Shown: positions 16,992 to 25,716, numbered from the stretch's first letter. The stretch: DNA of 63,353 nt from Defluviicoccus sp. (GCA_028821395.1 JAPPGP010000040.1:1-63353); one strand, 5' to 3'. Notes: generated by a model not told the origin, from the letters alone. Program-made: numbers and translations.

Positions 16992-17028
16992 GCTACGAGA
17001 ACGCCGCCATCGACTTCTGTGGACGGCC

Positions 17029-17313
17029 ATAGCGCGCCGCGCGAACCTCGTCGAACAGCCGCTTCGCGGACAGCTTGGGGAACGCCTCGAGACGCGCATC
17101 GATTATCGGCTTGTAGGGATCCAGCTTGTGGGCCACCGGCGGACGCGGCGTGTACGCCCGCGCCCCGGCCGCCAGATCCCGGTCCAGCTGGCCGGTCATC
17201 ACCCAGTTGTGGATCGTGCGGCGGTTCACACCGAAATGCCGCGACAGCTCGGTCTTCGAAACGCCCTGGTCGAGGTAGTGCTTGAGCAGCATCCTGGTCG
17301 CCCATCCATACAT
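17029..17313 (-). pseudogene. istA: IstA transposase, N-terminal fragment
   Basis: From the ATG at 17313 about 95 codons give the IstA N-terminus. The helix-turn-helix is VSKTELSRHFGVNRRTIHNW, followed by the linker (DPYKPIIDARLEAFPKLSAK) and RLFDEVRAARY. The family's catalytic DDE domain would follow, but the frame passes into unrelated residues and stops at 16993. Not functional. Confidence 0.8.
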
Positions 17314-17436
17314 CCGCTCACCGCTTCCCGCTCCGTTGGAAAGCCCACAGAGCGGGGCGGAGCTGCCGGAATCGACAAGCCCAAAGTGAGAAATTTTGGG
17401 TCCCAACGAATGGGAAATTTGCGGTCGAAGCCAACA
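17029..17436 (-). mobile_element. IS21-family element relic (one end and istA 5' part)
   Basis: On the minus strand the element begins with TGTTGGCTTCGACC at 17436. It then has two similar blocks (AAATTTCCCATTCG and AAATTTCTCACTTTG), as expected for the repeated transposase-binding sites at IS21 ends, followed by the start of istA. The other end, the rest of istA and istB are missing; the sequence breaks at about 17029. The terminal TGT abuts a CRISPR repeat exactly, so the element inserted into the array. Confidence 0.65.
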
Positions 17437-17527
17437 CCGCGCGGGGGCGCAGATTGAAACATCGTCGCGGGATCGAGGTCGTGGAGCGCGACGACGTCGC
17501 CCCCCGCGCGGGGGCGCGGATTGAAAC
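17437..17527 (+). CRISPR. Two-repeat CRISPR remnant, type I-C-like repeat
   Basis: The intact 32-base repeat is at 17496-17527 (it starts GTCGCCCCCCGCGCGG and ends GGATTGAAAC). A partial repeat is at 17437-17460, identical except for one base over its 24 bases. They enclose one 35-base spacer (17461-17495). Repeat sequence, repeat length and spacer length fit type I-C arrays. The first repeat lacks its first eight bases because an IS21-type end abuts it. No further repeat follows 17527 and no cas gene is in the window, so the array is a stranded remnant. Confidence 0.8.
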
Positions 17528-17575
17528 AGCGTGAATTGGTGGAGGAATAGGGAGTTCGCTCGGGCTGCTGCTTCG

Positions 17576-17902
17576 TCACTTCCGGGAGGGCCGGTGCCAG
17601 GCGCATTCGTGAACGATGTGTAGCGTTTCGCCCTGCATGACCGTGTAGGCACAGTTCGCCTCGATCCCCGCGAAGCTGCCCTCGGCGCCGATTAAGCGCA
17701 GCTGGCCCTCGCCGCTGTGCAGGTCCCCGTCGTCGCGCCGCGCCCGACCGTAGAGAACCCCGTCCGGCAACCGCACTTCCATCAGAGCGTCGAGACGGAA
17801 GCTTCGGCCGTCCTGCCGGATCGCCACGAATCCGTCCAGGCCGCCGGCGCGTCCTTCCACGAAGGACTTGCGATCGCCCTTGGTGACGTGCATCGTGGCC
17901 AA
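17576..17902 (-). CDS. Small protein of unknown function downstream of tandem integrases
   Basis: A 108-residue protein starting MATMHVTKGDRKSFVEG. Its alternating pattern (FRLDALMEVRLPDG, GQLRLIGAEG, CAYTVMQGETLHIVHE) suggests a beta-rich fold. There is no signal peptide or membrane helix. It lies 16 bp after the stop of the integrase at 17919-19067 on the same strand, so it is probably the third gene of that operon. It could be an excision or regulatory partner, but it has no helix-turn-helix that I can see. Confidence 0.45.
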   Translation of the reverse strand: MATMHVTKGDRKSFVEGRAGGLDGFVAIRQDGRSFRLDALMEVRLPDGVLYGRARRDDGDLHSGEGQLRLIGAEGSFAGIEANCAYTVMQGETLHIVHECAWHRPSRK

Positions 17903-17918
17903 GGGTGCCTCGGCCGGT

Positions 17919-19067
17919 CTAGGGACTCATCGTGATGGCAGAGATTGACCGTCCAATTCTCTCGGCGGCCTGCTCGATGTCGCGGTCGCCGAGATGGGCG
18001 TATCTGAGGGTCATGCGGGTGTTGGAATGGCCGAGCAGGCGCGAGACCACCGGCACCGGAACGCCGTTCATCACCGCGTGGCTGGCGTGCGTGTGCCTGA
18101 GATCGTGAAGGCGTACGTCCTCGATCCCGGCCTCGCGTCGGGCCCGATACCATAGCGGGAGCTCGGGCCAGCGCGGTCGGGCGGGATCGCGCAGCGACGG
18201 GAACACGAACGCGCTCTCTCCTTTCGGCTGCCGTTCGAGGATACGCCGGGCAAGGGTGTTGAGGGGCACCGTTCTGGGCCCGGTCTTGCCGTCGGCAAGC
18301 ATGAGCCGGTCATCGTCCACCTCGGACCAGCGAAGCCCCAGGATCTCGCCCCTGCGGCAACCCGTCAGCAGGAGAAGCCGGATTATGTCGGCCTGCTGCC
18401 GGTCGCCCTTGCGGGTCTGTCCGTCGAGCACCCGGTGGAGGCGTTCGACCTCCTCGCGCGACAGGAACCGGTTGAACCGGGGCCGGGGATTGCGCGCGAT
18501 GCCGCGCGCCGGGTTGGTTTGGATGTGGCCGCAGGCGATCGCGAAATTCATGATCTGGCGGAGCATGTCGAGCGCGCGGTTGGCGCCGCCGGGAGAAGTC
18601 CGGCTGTAGGCTTCGAACCAACGTGCCACATCGGCCCGGCCGATGCGGTCGAGCGGCTTCGACCCGAAGGTCGGCACCACCCGCTTCGCGAGCACGATCC
18701 CCATGCTCCTCCTGGTGGACGGCTTGTAGCGCTCGAAACAAGCTTCCTTCCACGGCCCCTCGACGAAATCGCGGAATAGCGGCTCGACCCGCGCCGGGCA
18801 GGTGAGTTTCTCCGTCTCCGGTCGTGCCCTCCGCTCGTGGCATTGCCGCCGCGCTTCCTCGACGGTCATGGTCGAGACCGGTCCCAGCGAAATACGCTTG
18901 GAGGTTCCCCCCGCGTGTTCCAGCATGACCCAGCTCTTCCCGCCGGTCGGGCGCACCCGCACGCCGAGGCCGGGCACGCTCCTGTCCCACACGGTATATT
19001 CCCGCTCGCGGGGCCGCAGGCGGGCGATGGCAGTGTCGGTGAGCCGCCTGCGTTCCTTCCCGGCCAT
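17919..19067 (-). CDS. Tyrosine-type integrase (second of a tandem pair)
   Basis: A 382-residue recombinase. An N-terminal DUF4102-like arm (8-75) is followed by the core-binding domain (about 95-190) and the catalytic domain, with R238 in TGCRRGE, K261, H321 and R324 in HDLRHTH, H347 in LLGHSNT and Y356 in LRYAH. All catalytic residues are present, so it looks active. It begins 3 bp after the stop of the upstream integrase (19071-20195), so the two are co-transcribed. Such pairs can act together on one element. The decayed recombinase tail at 3531-3656 resembles this protein's C-terminus. Confidence 0.92.
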   Translation of the reverse strand: MAGKERRRLTDTAIARLRPREREYTVWDRSVPGLGVRVRPTGGKSWVMLEHAGGTSKRISLGPVSTMTVEEARRQCHERRARPETEKLTCPARVEPLFRDFVEGPWKEACFERYKPSTRRSMGIVLAKRVVPTFGSKPLDRIGRADVARWFEAYSRTSPGGANRALDMLRQIMNFAIACGHIQTNPARGIARNPRPRFNRFLSREEVERLHRVLDGQTRKGDRQQADIIRLLLLTGCRRGEILGLRWSEVDDDRLMLADGKTGPRTVPLNTLARRILERQPKGESAFVFPSLRDPARPRWPELPLWYRARREAGIEDVRLHDLRHTHASHAVMNGVPVPVVSRLLGHSNTRMTLRYAHLGDRDIEQAAERIGRSISAITMSP

Positions 19068-19070
19068 CGC

Positions 19071-20195
19071 TCAACCCCCGAGCACGGCGGCGACCGTTTC
19101 GCTCGCCTCCATCGCCGCGGCGTCGTCGGGGTGGGTATATTTGAGGGTGGTTTCGGGATTGGCATGACCGAGCAGCCTGCCGATCGCCAGCACCGTCTCT
19201 CCCTGACGCAGCGCATGGCTCGCATACGTGTGTCTGAGATCGTGAAGTCGCACGTCGGTCAGTTCCGCCTCTGCCCGGACCCCGAACCAGACACGATCCA
19301 GCCAGTAGAGATCGCGGGGTCGGTTTCCCCGCCGCGCCGGAAACATCCAGAGGCTGTGCTTCCGTTCCAGAGAATCGAGAATCTGCCGCGCCGGATCCGA
19401 CAGCCACACTGTCCGGGGGCCTGTCTTGGAATCGCGCAGGAACAAGTGTCCCTCGCGGTAGTCGGACCAGCGCAGCGTCAGGAGTTCGCCCTTGCGGCAT
19501 CCGGTCAGAAGAAGAAGTCGGATGATCGCGACCTGTTCGGGATACCGTCCGGATCGGGCGGAGAGCGCCCCGGAGAGCCGGCGGATCTCTTCGTCGGACA
19601 GAAACCGCTCGCACCCCTTGCGACGGTTTCGCCGGATGCCCCGGCACGGGTTGGAGCCTTCCGGCCGCAGCCCCATCCGCTCCGACTCCTTCATGATGAC
19701 GGAGAGCACCGGCATGGATCGATCCGCCGACGTCGGCGTGGCGTGCAGTGAGGCGAACCAGTTGTGGACGTCCCGGCTATCGATATCGCCGATGCGGCGT
19801 CCCGCGAATTGGGGCAGGATGCGGTTGCTCAGATAGTAGCGGTTGGCCCTGAGCGTGCCCGGCTTCCAGAGCCGTTCGTATCGTTCGAATACGGTCGCGG
19901 CGACGGCCTCGAAGAGGGTCTCCTCGGGCCGGGGCGGCGCGGGCTCGCCCCGACGGATCGCCGCCAGCGATTCGTCGGCGAGGCGCCGCGCTTCCTCGAC
20001 GGTCATTGCCTGGGCATCGCCGACGATCTTCCAGACACGGCGTCCGCGATGCTGACAGTGGACGAAGAAACGCTTGCGGCCCGTCGGCTGCACTCGGACG
20101 CCGAAGCCCTTCAGCTTGCCGTCGCGGATGTCATAGGGGGTCTTGCGGGGTTTAAGCGCGCGTATGCGGCCGTGGGTGAGGTTGGTCCTGGGCAT
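19071..20195 (-). CDS. Tyrosine-type integrase (first of a tandem pair)
   Basis: A 374-residue recombinase of the same architecture, with R234 in TGCRKGE, K257, H318 and R321 in HDLRHTY, H344 in LLGHANPETT and Y353 in LKYTH. It is a clear paralogue of the downstream integrase but well diverged. It lies next to the broken quinone oxidoreductase gene at 20285-20455, which suggests that this operon marks the right end of an element that inserted there. The ATG at 20195 gives the usual short basic N-terminus (MPRTNLTHGRIRAL). Confidence 0.92.
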   Translation of the reverse strand: MPRTNLTHGRIRALKPRKTPYDIRDGKLKGFGVRVQPTGRKRFFVHCQHRGRRVWKIVGDAQAMTVEEARRLADESLAAIRRGEPAPPRPEETLFEAVAATVFERYERLWKPGTLRANRYYLSNRILPQFAGRRIGDIDSRDVHNWFASLHATPTSADRSMPVLSVIMKESERMGLRPEGSNPCRGIRRNRRKGCERFLSDEEIRRLSGALSARSGRYPEQVAIIRLLLLTGCRKGELLTLRWSDYREGHLFLRDSKTGPRTVWLSDPARQILDSLERKHSLWMFPARRGNRPRDLYWLDRVWFGVRAEAELTDVRLHDLRHTYASHALRQGETVLAIGRLLGHANPETTLKYTHPDDAAAMEASETVAAVLGG

Positions 20196-20284
20196 CGTTC
20201 TCTCCCGGTTGCGGTTGCAGCCGAGGGAACCGAACGTTGCGGACTCCGTCCCCCAGTTGCAGAATTTCGGGAGAAAAAACGACC

Positions 20285-20455
20285 TTATATCAGATAGTTA
20301 GCACCGAATGGTGCGTGATAGGTGTCGACATAGTTGACGCCAACCGCCTCGTTGCGGATTCGTACCTCGCCCGCGCCGGGCGCGCCCACCTCGACCTCTT
20401 CCCAGCGGAAGACATCGGACGCGCCCTTCTCGTGAATCACCGCCGCCATCGGCAT
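20285..20455 (-). pseudogene. Quinone oxidoreductase-like gene, cut after about 47 codons
   Basis: From the ATG at 20455 the frame encodes the N-terminus of a zinc-independent quinone oxidoreductase (MPMAAVIHEKGASDVFRWEE, then VRIRNEAVGVNYVDTYH). The family continues after VDTYH into the substrate and NADPH domains, but here it runs into APFGANYLI and a stop. The break at about 20313 marks the junction with the integrase-bearing element. The rest of the gene is not in this window. Confidence 0.75.
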
Positions 20456-20583
20456 TTCGACCCTCCCCAACCGGCCTTGCGGGGGCGGAGAATACCGCCC
20501 GAGGGCCGCGGGCTACAGGATTTGCCGGCCCTCCCGCCATCGGACATACTCGCTGCCGGCCAATGCTCGGGGAGGTGCAGGGG

Positions 20584-21438
20584 ATGGAGTTTCACGGCCC
20601 GTCGACGGTCGACGAGGCGGTATCGCTGCTGGCCGCGGACGAGGACGCGCGCTGTCTCGCGGGAGGCGCGACACTGGTCGCGATGATGAACGCCGACCTG
20701 GTGATGCCCTCGGCGCTCGTCAGCCTGCGCCATATCGAATCGCTCAGGGGTATTTCCGCGGACGACGGAGGCGGGCTTCGCATCGGCGCGATGACGACCC
20801 ACCGCGAGGTCGCCGGCGCGGCCGGTCTCGGCGGCGCTCACGCGCTGATCTCGGAGACCGCGCGGGCGATCGGCCATCCGGCGATCCGCAACATGGGCAC
20901 CATCGGCGGGTCGATCGGCCACGGCGACCCGCAGGCAGACTACCCCGGCGCGCTGGTGGCTCTGGACGCGGCGGTCGAGCTGCGGGGGGCGGACGGGGCA
21001 CGGGCCGTCCCGGCGCAGGATTTCTTCGTCGACTACCTGGAGACCGCGCTGCGGCCGGGCGAGCTGATCGCCGCCGTCACCCTGCCGGCTTCGCCCGCGG
21101 GCGGGTTCGGCGCCTATGAGAAATTCGCCCGCGTCGAGGGCGATTACGCGACAGTCTCGGTGGCCGCCGTGGTGGCGATGGAAGGCGAGACTTGCGGCTA
21201 TGTCCGCGTCGCGCTCGGCAGCTGCGGGCCGACCCCGGTCCGGGCCGAGGACGCGGAGGCGCGGCTCGCGGGCACCGCGCTGGGCGACGAGGATATCGCG
21301 GATGCCGCGGCGATCCTGCGGGACGCCTGCGACCCGGTGGACGACGTCCGGGGTTCGGGCGAGTACCGCATGATGCTGGTCGAGCCGCTGCTTGGCCGCG
21401 CGCTCCGCGCCGCGGCGGCCAAGGGAGGCGCGCGATGA
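20584..21438 (+). CDS. Molybdenum hydroxylase, FAD-binding medium subunit
   Basis: A 284-residue flavoprotein subunit of a xanthine dehydrogenase/CO dehydrogenase-type enzyme. It passes electrons from the iron-sulfur subunit to its acceptor. FAD motifs are visible: AGGATLVAMM near residue 30, and GTIGGSIGHGDPQADYP in the middle, which corresponds to the family's TIGG-x-x-x-x-x-P-x-x-D loop. The C-terminal CO_deh_flav_C domain follows (about 175-280). The ATG at 20584 follows a GGGGAGGTG ribosome site. Its stop overlaps the next start by 4 bp (ATGA). Order FAD, then FeS, then Mo is common for aerobic N-heterocycle and CO-type hydroxylases. Confidence 0.92.
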   Translation: MEFHGPSTVDEAVSLLAADEDARCLAGGATLVAMMNADLVMPSALVSLRHIESLRGISADDGGGLRIGAMTTHREVAGAAGLGGAHALISETARAIGHPAIRNMGTIGGSIGHGDPQADYPGALVALDAAVELRGADGARAVPAQDFFVDYLETALRPGELIAAVTLPASPAGGFGAYEKFARVEGDYATVSVAAVVAMEGETCGYVRVALGSCGPTPVRAEDAEARLAGTALGDEDIADAAAILRDACDPVDDVRGSGEYRMMLVEPLLGRALRAAAAKGGAR

Positions 21439-21911
21439 GCGAAGCCATCCCCATCTCGCTGAAGGTCAACGGCAGGACGCACCGGCTCTTCGTCCGGCCC
21501 TGGCACACGTTGTTGCAGGTGCTGCGCGAGCAGATTTCGCTCACCGGCTCCAAGCGGGGCTGCAACCAGGGGGTCTGCGGCGCCTGCTCGGTGATGATCG
21601 ACGGCGCCGTGGTGCGCGGCTGCCTGACGCTCGCCGCCGACGCCGCGGATCGCGAGATCGTCACCGTCGAGGGCCTCGCCGAGGGCGGCGCGCTGTCGCC
21701 GGTGCAGCAGGCGCTGCTCGACCATGGCGCGGTGCAGTGCGGCTTCTGCATGCCGGGCATGGCGGTGGCGGCGACGGCGCTGCTCGCGGATAAGCCGAGC
21801 CCGACCGAGGACGAGATCCGCGACGGGCTGTCGGGCAATCTCTGCCGCTGCTCGGGCTATGTGAAGGTGATCGAGGCGGTGCGGTCGGCGAGCGCGGGAG
21901 GCGCGTCATGA
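21435..21911 (+). CDS. Molybdenum hydroxylase, [2Fe-2S] small subunit
   Basis: A 158-residue subunit with two [2Fe-2S] clusters. C43, C48, C51 and C63 (GCNQGVCGAC, then RGC) bind the plant-ferredoxin-type cluster. C102, C105, C137 and C139 (CGFC and CRCSGY) bind the second cluster in the helical domain. All eight ligands are present. It transfers electrons from the molybdenum centre to FAD. It overlaps both neighbours by 4 bp, so the three subunits are translationally coupled. Confidence 0.95.
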   Translation: MSEAIPISLKVNGRTHRLFVRPWHTLLQVLREQISLTGSKRGCNQGVCGACSVMIDGAVVRGCLTLAADAADREIVTVEGLAEGGALSPVQQALLDHGAVQCGFCMPGMAVAATALLADKPSPTEDEIRDGLSGNLCRCSGYVKVIEAVRSASAGGAS

Positions 21912-24214
21912 ACGACTATGTGAGCCCCGTCGGGCAGGGAATCCCGCGGCTCGAGACGCGCGACAAGATCACCGGCAGGGCGGTCTACGCCGACGACATG
22001 TCGCGCCCCGACATGCTGGTGGGCGTGATCGTGCCGAGCCCCCACGCCCATGCGCGGATAACGGGATACGACGTCTCCGCCGCCCTCGCGCTCGACGGCG
22101 TCGCGGCGGTCGTCACCGGCGATGATATCGGCGACCACAAGATCGGCCCCTTCGTCAAGGACGAGACCGCGCTCGCCCTCGGCAAGGTCCGCTACATGGG
22201 CGAGCCGGTGGCCGCGGTGGCGGCGGCGGATCTGGAGACCGCGAAGGAAGCCGCGCGGCTGATCGAGATCTCCTACGAGGAGCTGCCGGCGGTGTTCGAC
22301 ACCGACGCGGCGACGGCTGGGGACGCGCCCGCGCTGCACGAGGGCTTCGCCGACTACATCAAGGTGTTCGAAGCCGAGAGCGACCGCAATGCGATGGCGA
22401 TCATCGAGATCGTCGAGGGCGACGTGGACTCGGCCTGGGAGCGCTGCGCGGCGATCGTCGAGGGGAGCTACGAGACCCAGGCGCAGTGCCACACCTATAT
22501 GGAGCCCTGCTCGGCGCTGGCCGAGATCGATTCGAACGGCAAGATCACCATCTGGTCGTCCAACCAGTCGGTGTTCCACGTCCAGTCCTTCGTCGCCGAT
22601 TCGCTCGGGCTTCCGATGTCCAAGGTTCGCTGCGTCACGCCGCAGGTGGGCGGCGCGTTCGGCGGCAAGATGGAGCAGACCGTGCAGCCCGCCGCCGCCG
22701 CGCTGGCGCGCGCCACCGGCCGGCCGGTCAAGGTGACGCTGAGCCGCGAGCAGGATTTCGAGATGATCCGCGCGCGGCACCCGGGCAAGGTGTGGATGAA
22801 GACCGGCGCGGCGGCGGACGGCACGCTGCTCGCGCGCGAGGTCAGGATCGTCCTCGACGCCGGCGCCTATGCCGACGACAGCCCGGGCGTCGCCGGGATC
22901 GCGGCGCTGTTCTGCCGCGGGCCCTACCGCATCGAGAACGTCTCGATCGAGTCGCGCCCGGTCTACACCAACAAGCTGCGCTCGGGCGCGTTCCGCGGCT
23001 TCGGCGGGCCGCAGGTCGCCATCGCCGGCGAGACCCAGATCGACGAGATCGCGGTTCGGCTCGGCATGGACCCGATCGACCTCCGGCTGAAGAACGTCGT
23101 GCGGCCGGGCGAGGAATGGATGATCGGGGTGGCGCTCAACAAGGCCGGGCTGTCGGAGTGCCTGGAACGGGTGCGCGCCGCCTGCGGCTGGGACGGCAAG
23201 CGCAAGCCCGCGACGAACGGATCGGGCCGCAAGCGCGGGATCGGGCTCGCCTGCGTCCCGCATATCTCGGGCGTGCTGACCTCGGGCGCGATCGTCCGCA
23301 TCCTCGAGGACGGCACCGCCGTCCTGAACACCGGGGCGGTGGACAACGGCCAGGGCTCGGACACGGTGCTGGTCCAGATCTGCGCCGCCGCGCTCGGCCT
23401 CGAGGTGGACCAGGTGAGCGTGGCGACGCCGGATACCGACGGCTCGCCCTATAACTGGGGTACCACGGCGAGCCGCGTCACCTACATGGCCGGCCGCGCG
23501 GTGGTCGCCGCCGCCGAGGACGCCGTCGCCCAGCTCAAGCAGCGCGCCGCGATCATGATGGAGTGCGCCGAGGAAGACCTGGAGCTCCGCGACGGCGGGC
23601 GCATCGGCATCAAGGGGGTGCCGGAGGCGGAGGTCGGGTTCCGCGACATCTCCGGCTTCTCGCACTGGGTCGCCGGCGGCCCGGTCATCGGCACCAACTC
23701 GCTGGCCTATGACGGACCCGATTTCGACCCCAAGCGCGGCTACCTCAAGGGCTTCCCGTTCGGCAAGATCGGCGCCTGGATCTTCGCCGCCCAGGCGGTG
23801 GAGGTCGAGGTCGACGAAGCGACGGGGCGGATCGTGCCGCTAAGGGTCTGGTCGGCGCACGATATCGGCAAGGCGATCAACCCGACCGCGGTCGAGGGTC
23901 AGATCCAGGGCGGCATCGTCCAGGGGCTTGGTTACGCTCTGTGCGAGGAGATGGTGTGGGATTCCGGCCGGCTCGCGAATCCGTCGCTGATGGACTACAA
24001 GATCCCGGGCATCGTCGACGTGCCGCCGGAGATCGACACCATCCTGGTCGAGGACCCGGACGAGGACGGACCGTTCGGCGCCAAGGGCATCGGTGAGCCG
24101 CCGCTGGTCGGCATCGCGCCGGCGATCTCCAACGCCGTCGCCCATGCCACGGGTGTCCGGCTCAGGCGCCTGCCGATGACGCCGGAACGGGTGCTGCGCG
24201 CCTTGCGGGAGTAG
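21908..24214 (+). CDS. Molybdenum hydroxylase, molybdopterin-binding large subunit
   Basis: A 768-residue catalytic subunit that would hydroxylate its substrate using water. It begins with the Ald_Xan_dh_C-like a/b hammerhead domain (about 15-130). Molybdopterin motifs follow: GGAFGGK, GAFRGFGGPQV and VDNGQGSDTV. The catalytic glutamate lies in GAKGIGEPPLVG near the C-terminus. The active-site loop is not the AYxCSFR motif of true CO dehydrogenase, so I do not call it CoxL. The co-located amidohydrolase suggests an N-heterocyclic or purine-like substrate, but the substrate cannot be read from sequence. The MNDYVSP start overlaps the FeS gene by 4 bp. Confidence 0.92.
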   Translation: MNDYVSPVGQGIPRLETRDKITGRAVYADDMSRPDMLVGVIVPSPHAHARITGYDVSAALALDGVAAVVTGDDIGDHKIGPFVKDETALALGKVRYMGEPVAAVAAADLETAKEAARLIEISYEELPAVFDTDAATAGDAPALHEGFADYIKVFEAESDRNAMAIIEIVEGDVDSAWERCAAIVEGSYETQAQCHTYMEPCSALAEIDSNGKITIWSSNQSVFHVQSFVADSLGLPMSKVRCVTPQVGGAFGGKMEQTVQPAAAALARATGRPVKVTLSREQDFEMIRARHPGKVWMKTGAAADGTLLAREVRIVLDAGAYADDSPGVAGIAALFCRGPYRIENVSIESRPVYTNKLRSGAFRGFGGPQVAIAGETQIDEIAVRLGMDPIDLRLKNVVRPGEEWMIGVALNKAGLSECLERVRAACGWDGKRKPATNGSGRKRGIGLACVPHISGVLTSGAIVRILEDGTAVLNTGAVDNGQGSDTVLVQICAAALGLEVDQVSVATPDTDGSPYNWGTTASRVTYMAGRAVVAAAEDAVAQLKQRAAIMMECAEEDLELRDGGRIGIKGVPEAEVGFRDISGFSHWVAGGPVIGTNSLAYDGPDFDPKRGYLKGFPFGKIGAWIFAAQAVEVEVDEATGRIVPLRVWSAHDIGKAINPTAVEGQIQGGIVQGLGYALCEEMVWDSGRLANPSLMDYKIPGIVDVPPEIDTILVEDPDEDGPFGAKGIGEPPLVGIAPAISNAVAHATGVRLRRLPMTPERVLRALRE

Positions 24215-24231
24215 CCGGCGGGGCGGGGCGA

Positions 24232-25716
24232 ATGCCCGGGGCGCTGATCGTCAAGGACGGGCTGGTCGTCCGCGGCACCGCCGGGACACGACGCTACGAG
24301 ACCGCTGACATCGTGGTCGAGGGCGCACATATCGCCGCCGTCGGGCCGGACGAGGGCCGCGAGTACGACGGCACCGTCGTCGACGCATCGAACGCGATCG
24401 TCATGCCGGGGCTGGTGAACGCCCATCTCCACTCGAACGAAGGGTTCCAGCAGGGCGCCTACGACAACTTGCCGCTCGAGATCTGGCTCGGCGAGAGCTA
24501 CCCGCCGTTCGGCTTTCCGATCCTGTCGGAGCGCGACTACTACCTGCGGACCATGCTGGCGGCGATCGAATCGATCCGCGCCGGCGTGACGACGGTCCAG
24601 GACGACTATGTGCACCCGCCGGCCACGCCCGACGCGATGGATGCCGCGATCCAGGCCTACGCGGATGCGGGTCTCCGCGCCTGGTTGACGGTGGACATGT
24701 GGGACCAGCCCCTGCGTGCCTGCCTCCCCTGGGCGGACGAGCTGATACCGGAGGCGATCCACTCCGAGCTCGCTTCCATGGGCGGCGCCGACGCGGATGC
24801 GCAGATCGCCCTGTTTGAGCGCCAGTTCGAGCGCTGGCACGGGCATGACGGCCGGATCCGCATCGTTCTCGCCCCCTGCGGGCCGCAGCGCTGCACGCCC
24901 GACCTGCTGCGCCGGATCGCCGCGCTGTCGGAAGAGCGCGACCTCCCGATCCACTGCCACACGCTGGAGACCAGGCTGCAGGCGATCCACGCGCAACAGG
25001 CCTGGGGCATGACCGCAGTGGCCTTCATGGAGAGCATGGGGCTGCTCGGGCCGCGCACCGTGCTGGTGCATGCGATCTGGCTCACCGGCGACGACATCGC
25101 GCGGCTCTCCGGGCACGGCTGCGCCGCGGTCCACAACCCGCTCTCCAACATGAAGCTCGGCAGCGGCATTTGCCCCCTGCGCAAGCTGCTGGACGCCGGA
25201 ATCGAGGTGGGGCTCGGCACCGACGGGCTGGCGACCAGCGACACCGCCGATCTCGTCGAGGCGATCAGGGCGGCGAGCCTGATCCACAAGCCGGGCAATC
25301 CGGACCCCGAATCCTGGGTCTCCGCCGACGAAGTGTTCGACATGGCGACCGTGGCGGGCGCGCGGACGGGGCTCATGGCGGAAGAGACGGGAAGGATCGA
25401 GCCCGGCATGCGGGCCGACCTGATCCTGCTCGACCGCGATCACTGGGGCTTCGTCCCGCTGGTCGACCCGATCCGCCAGCTCGCCTTCTCGGCGACATCG
25501 GAGGCGGTCCGGACCTCGATCGTGGATGGCCGGGTCGTGATGCGCGACCGCGAGATCCTTTCGGTGGACGAAGACGCGCTGCGCGGCGAGATCCGCGAAG
25601 CGGGCGAACGCTATTTGCGGGATTGCGTGCCGGCGATGGAGGCCGGCGCCCGCCGGCTCGCCCCCTCTCTCGAAGCGATCTATCGGCGTGCCCAGGCGAC
25701 CCGGTTCGCGCTTTGA
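24232..25716 (+). CDS. Amidohydrolase (deaminase / chlorohydrolase family)
   Basis: A 494-residue metal-dependent hydrolase of the SAH/guanine deaminase and TrzN/AtzA group. The metal ligands are visible: H65 and H67 in NAHLHSN, H243 in HCHTLE, H280 in VLVHAIWL and D331 in GLGTDGLA. It probably deaminates or opens a nitrogen-containing ring. It starts 17 bp after the molybdenum subunit, so it belongs to the same operon and may act on the hydroxylated product. The C-terminal part (about 380-470) is the usual beta-sandwich with RADLILLD. The substrate is not known. Confidence 0.88.
   Translation: MPGALIVKDGLVVRGTAGTRRYETADIVVEGAHIAAVGPDEGREYDGTVVDASNAIVMPGLVNAHLHSNEGFQQGAYDNLPLEIWLGESYPPFGFPILSERDYYLRTMLAAIESIRAGVTTVQDDYVHPPATPDAMDAAIQAYADAGLRAWLTVDMWDQPLRACLPWADELIPEAIHSELASMGGADADAQIALFERQFERWHGHDGRIRIVLAPCGPQRCTPDLLRRIAALSEERDLPIHCHTLETRLQAIHAQQAWGMTAVAFMESMGLLGPRTVLVHAIWLTGDDIARLSGHGCAAVHNPLSNMKLGSGICPLRKLLDAGIEVGLGTDGLATSDTADLVEAIRAASLIHKPGNPDPESWVSADEVFDMATVAGARTGLMAEETGRIEPGMRADLILLDRDHWGFVPLVDPIRQLAFSATSEAVRTSIVDGRVVMRDREILSVDEDALRGEIREAGERYLRDCVPAMEAGARRLAPSLEAIYRRAQATRFAL

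Noticed and set aside
16730..17032. A plus-strand protein of 100 codons
   Set aside because: Its recognisable part is the IS66 transposase relic in two frames. The rest has no coding signal.
17528..17575. More CRISPR repeats after 17527
   Set aside because: I looked for the repeat ending GATTGAAAC downstream and found none; the array ends with the second repeat.
17576..20195. A recombinase-in-trio (RIT) element
   Set aside because: Only two of the three genes are recombinases. The third is a 108-residue protein without catalytic residues.
21908..24214. Aerobic CO dehydrogenase (coxL)
   Set aside because: The active-site loop does not carry the AYxCSFR motif of form I CoxL. Only the general molybdenum hydroxylase family is supported.
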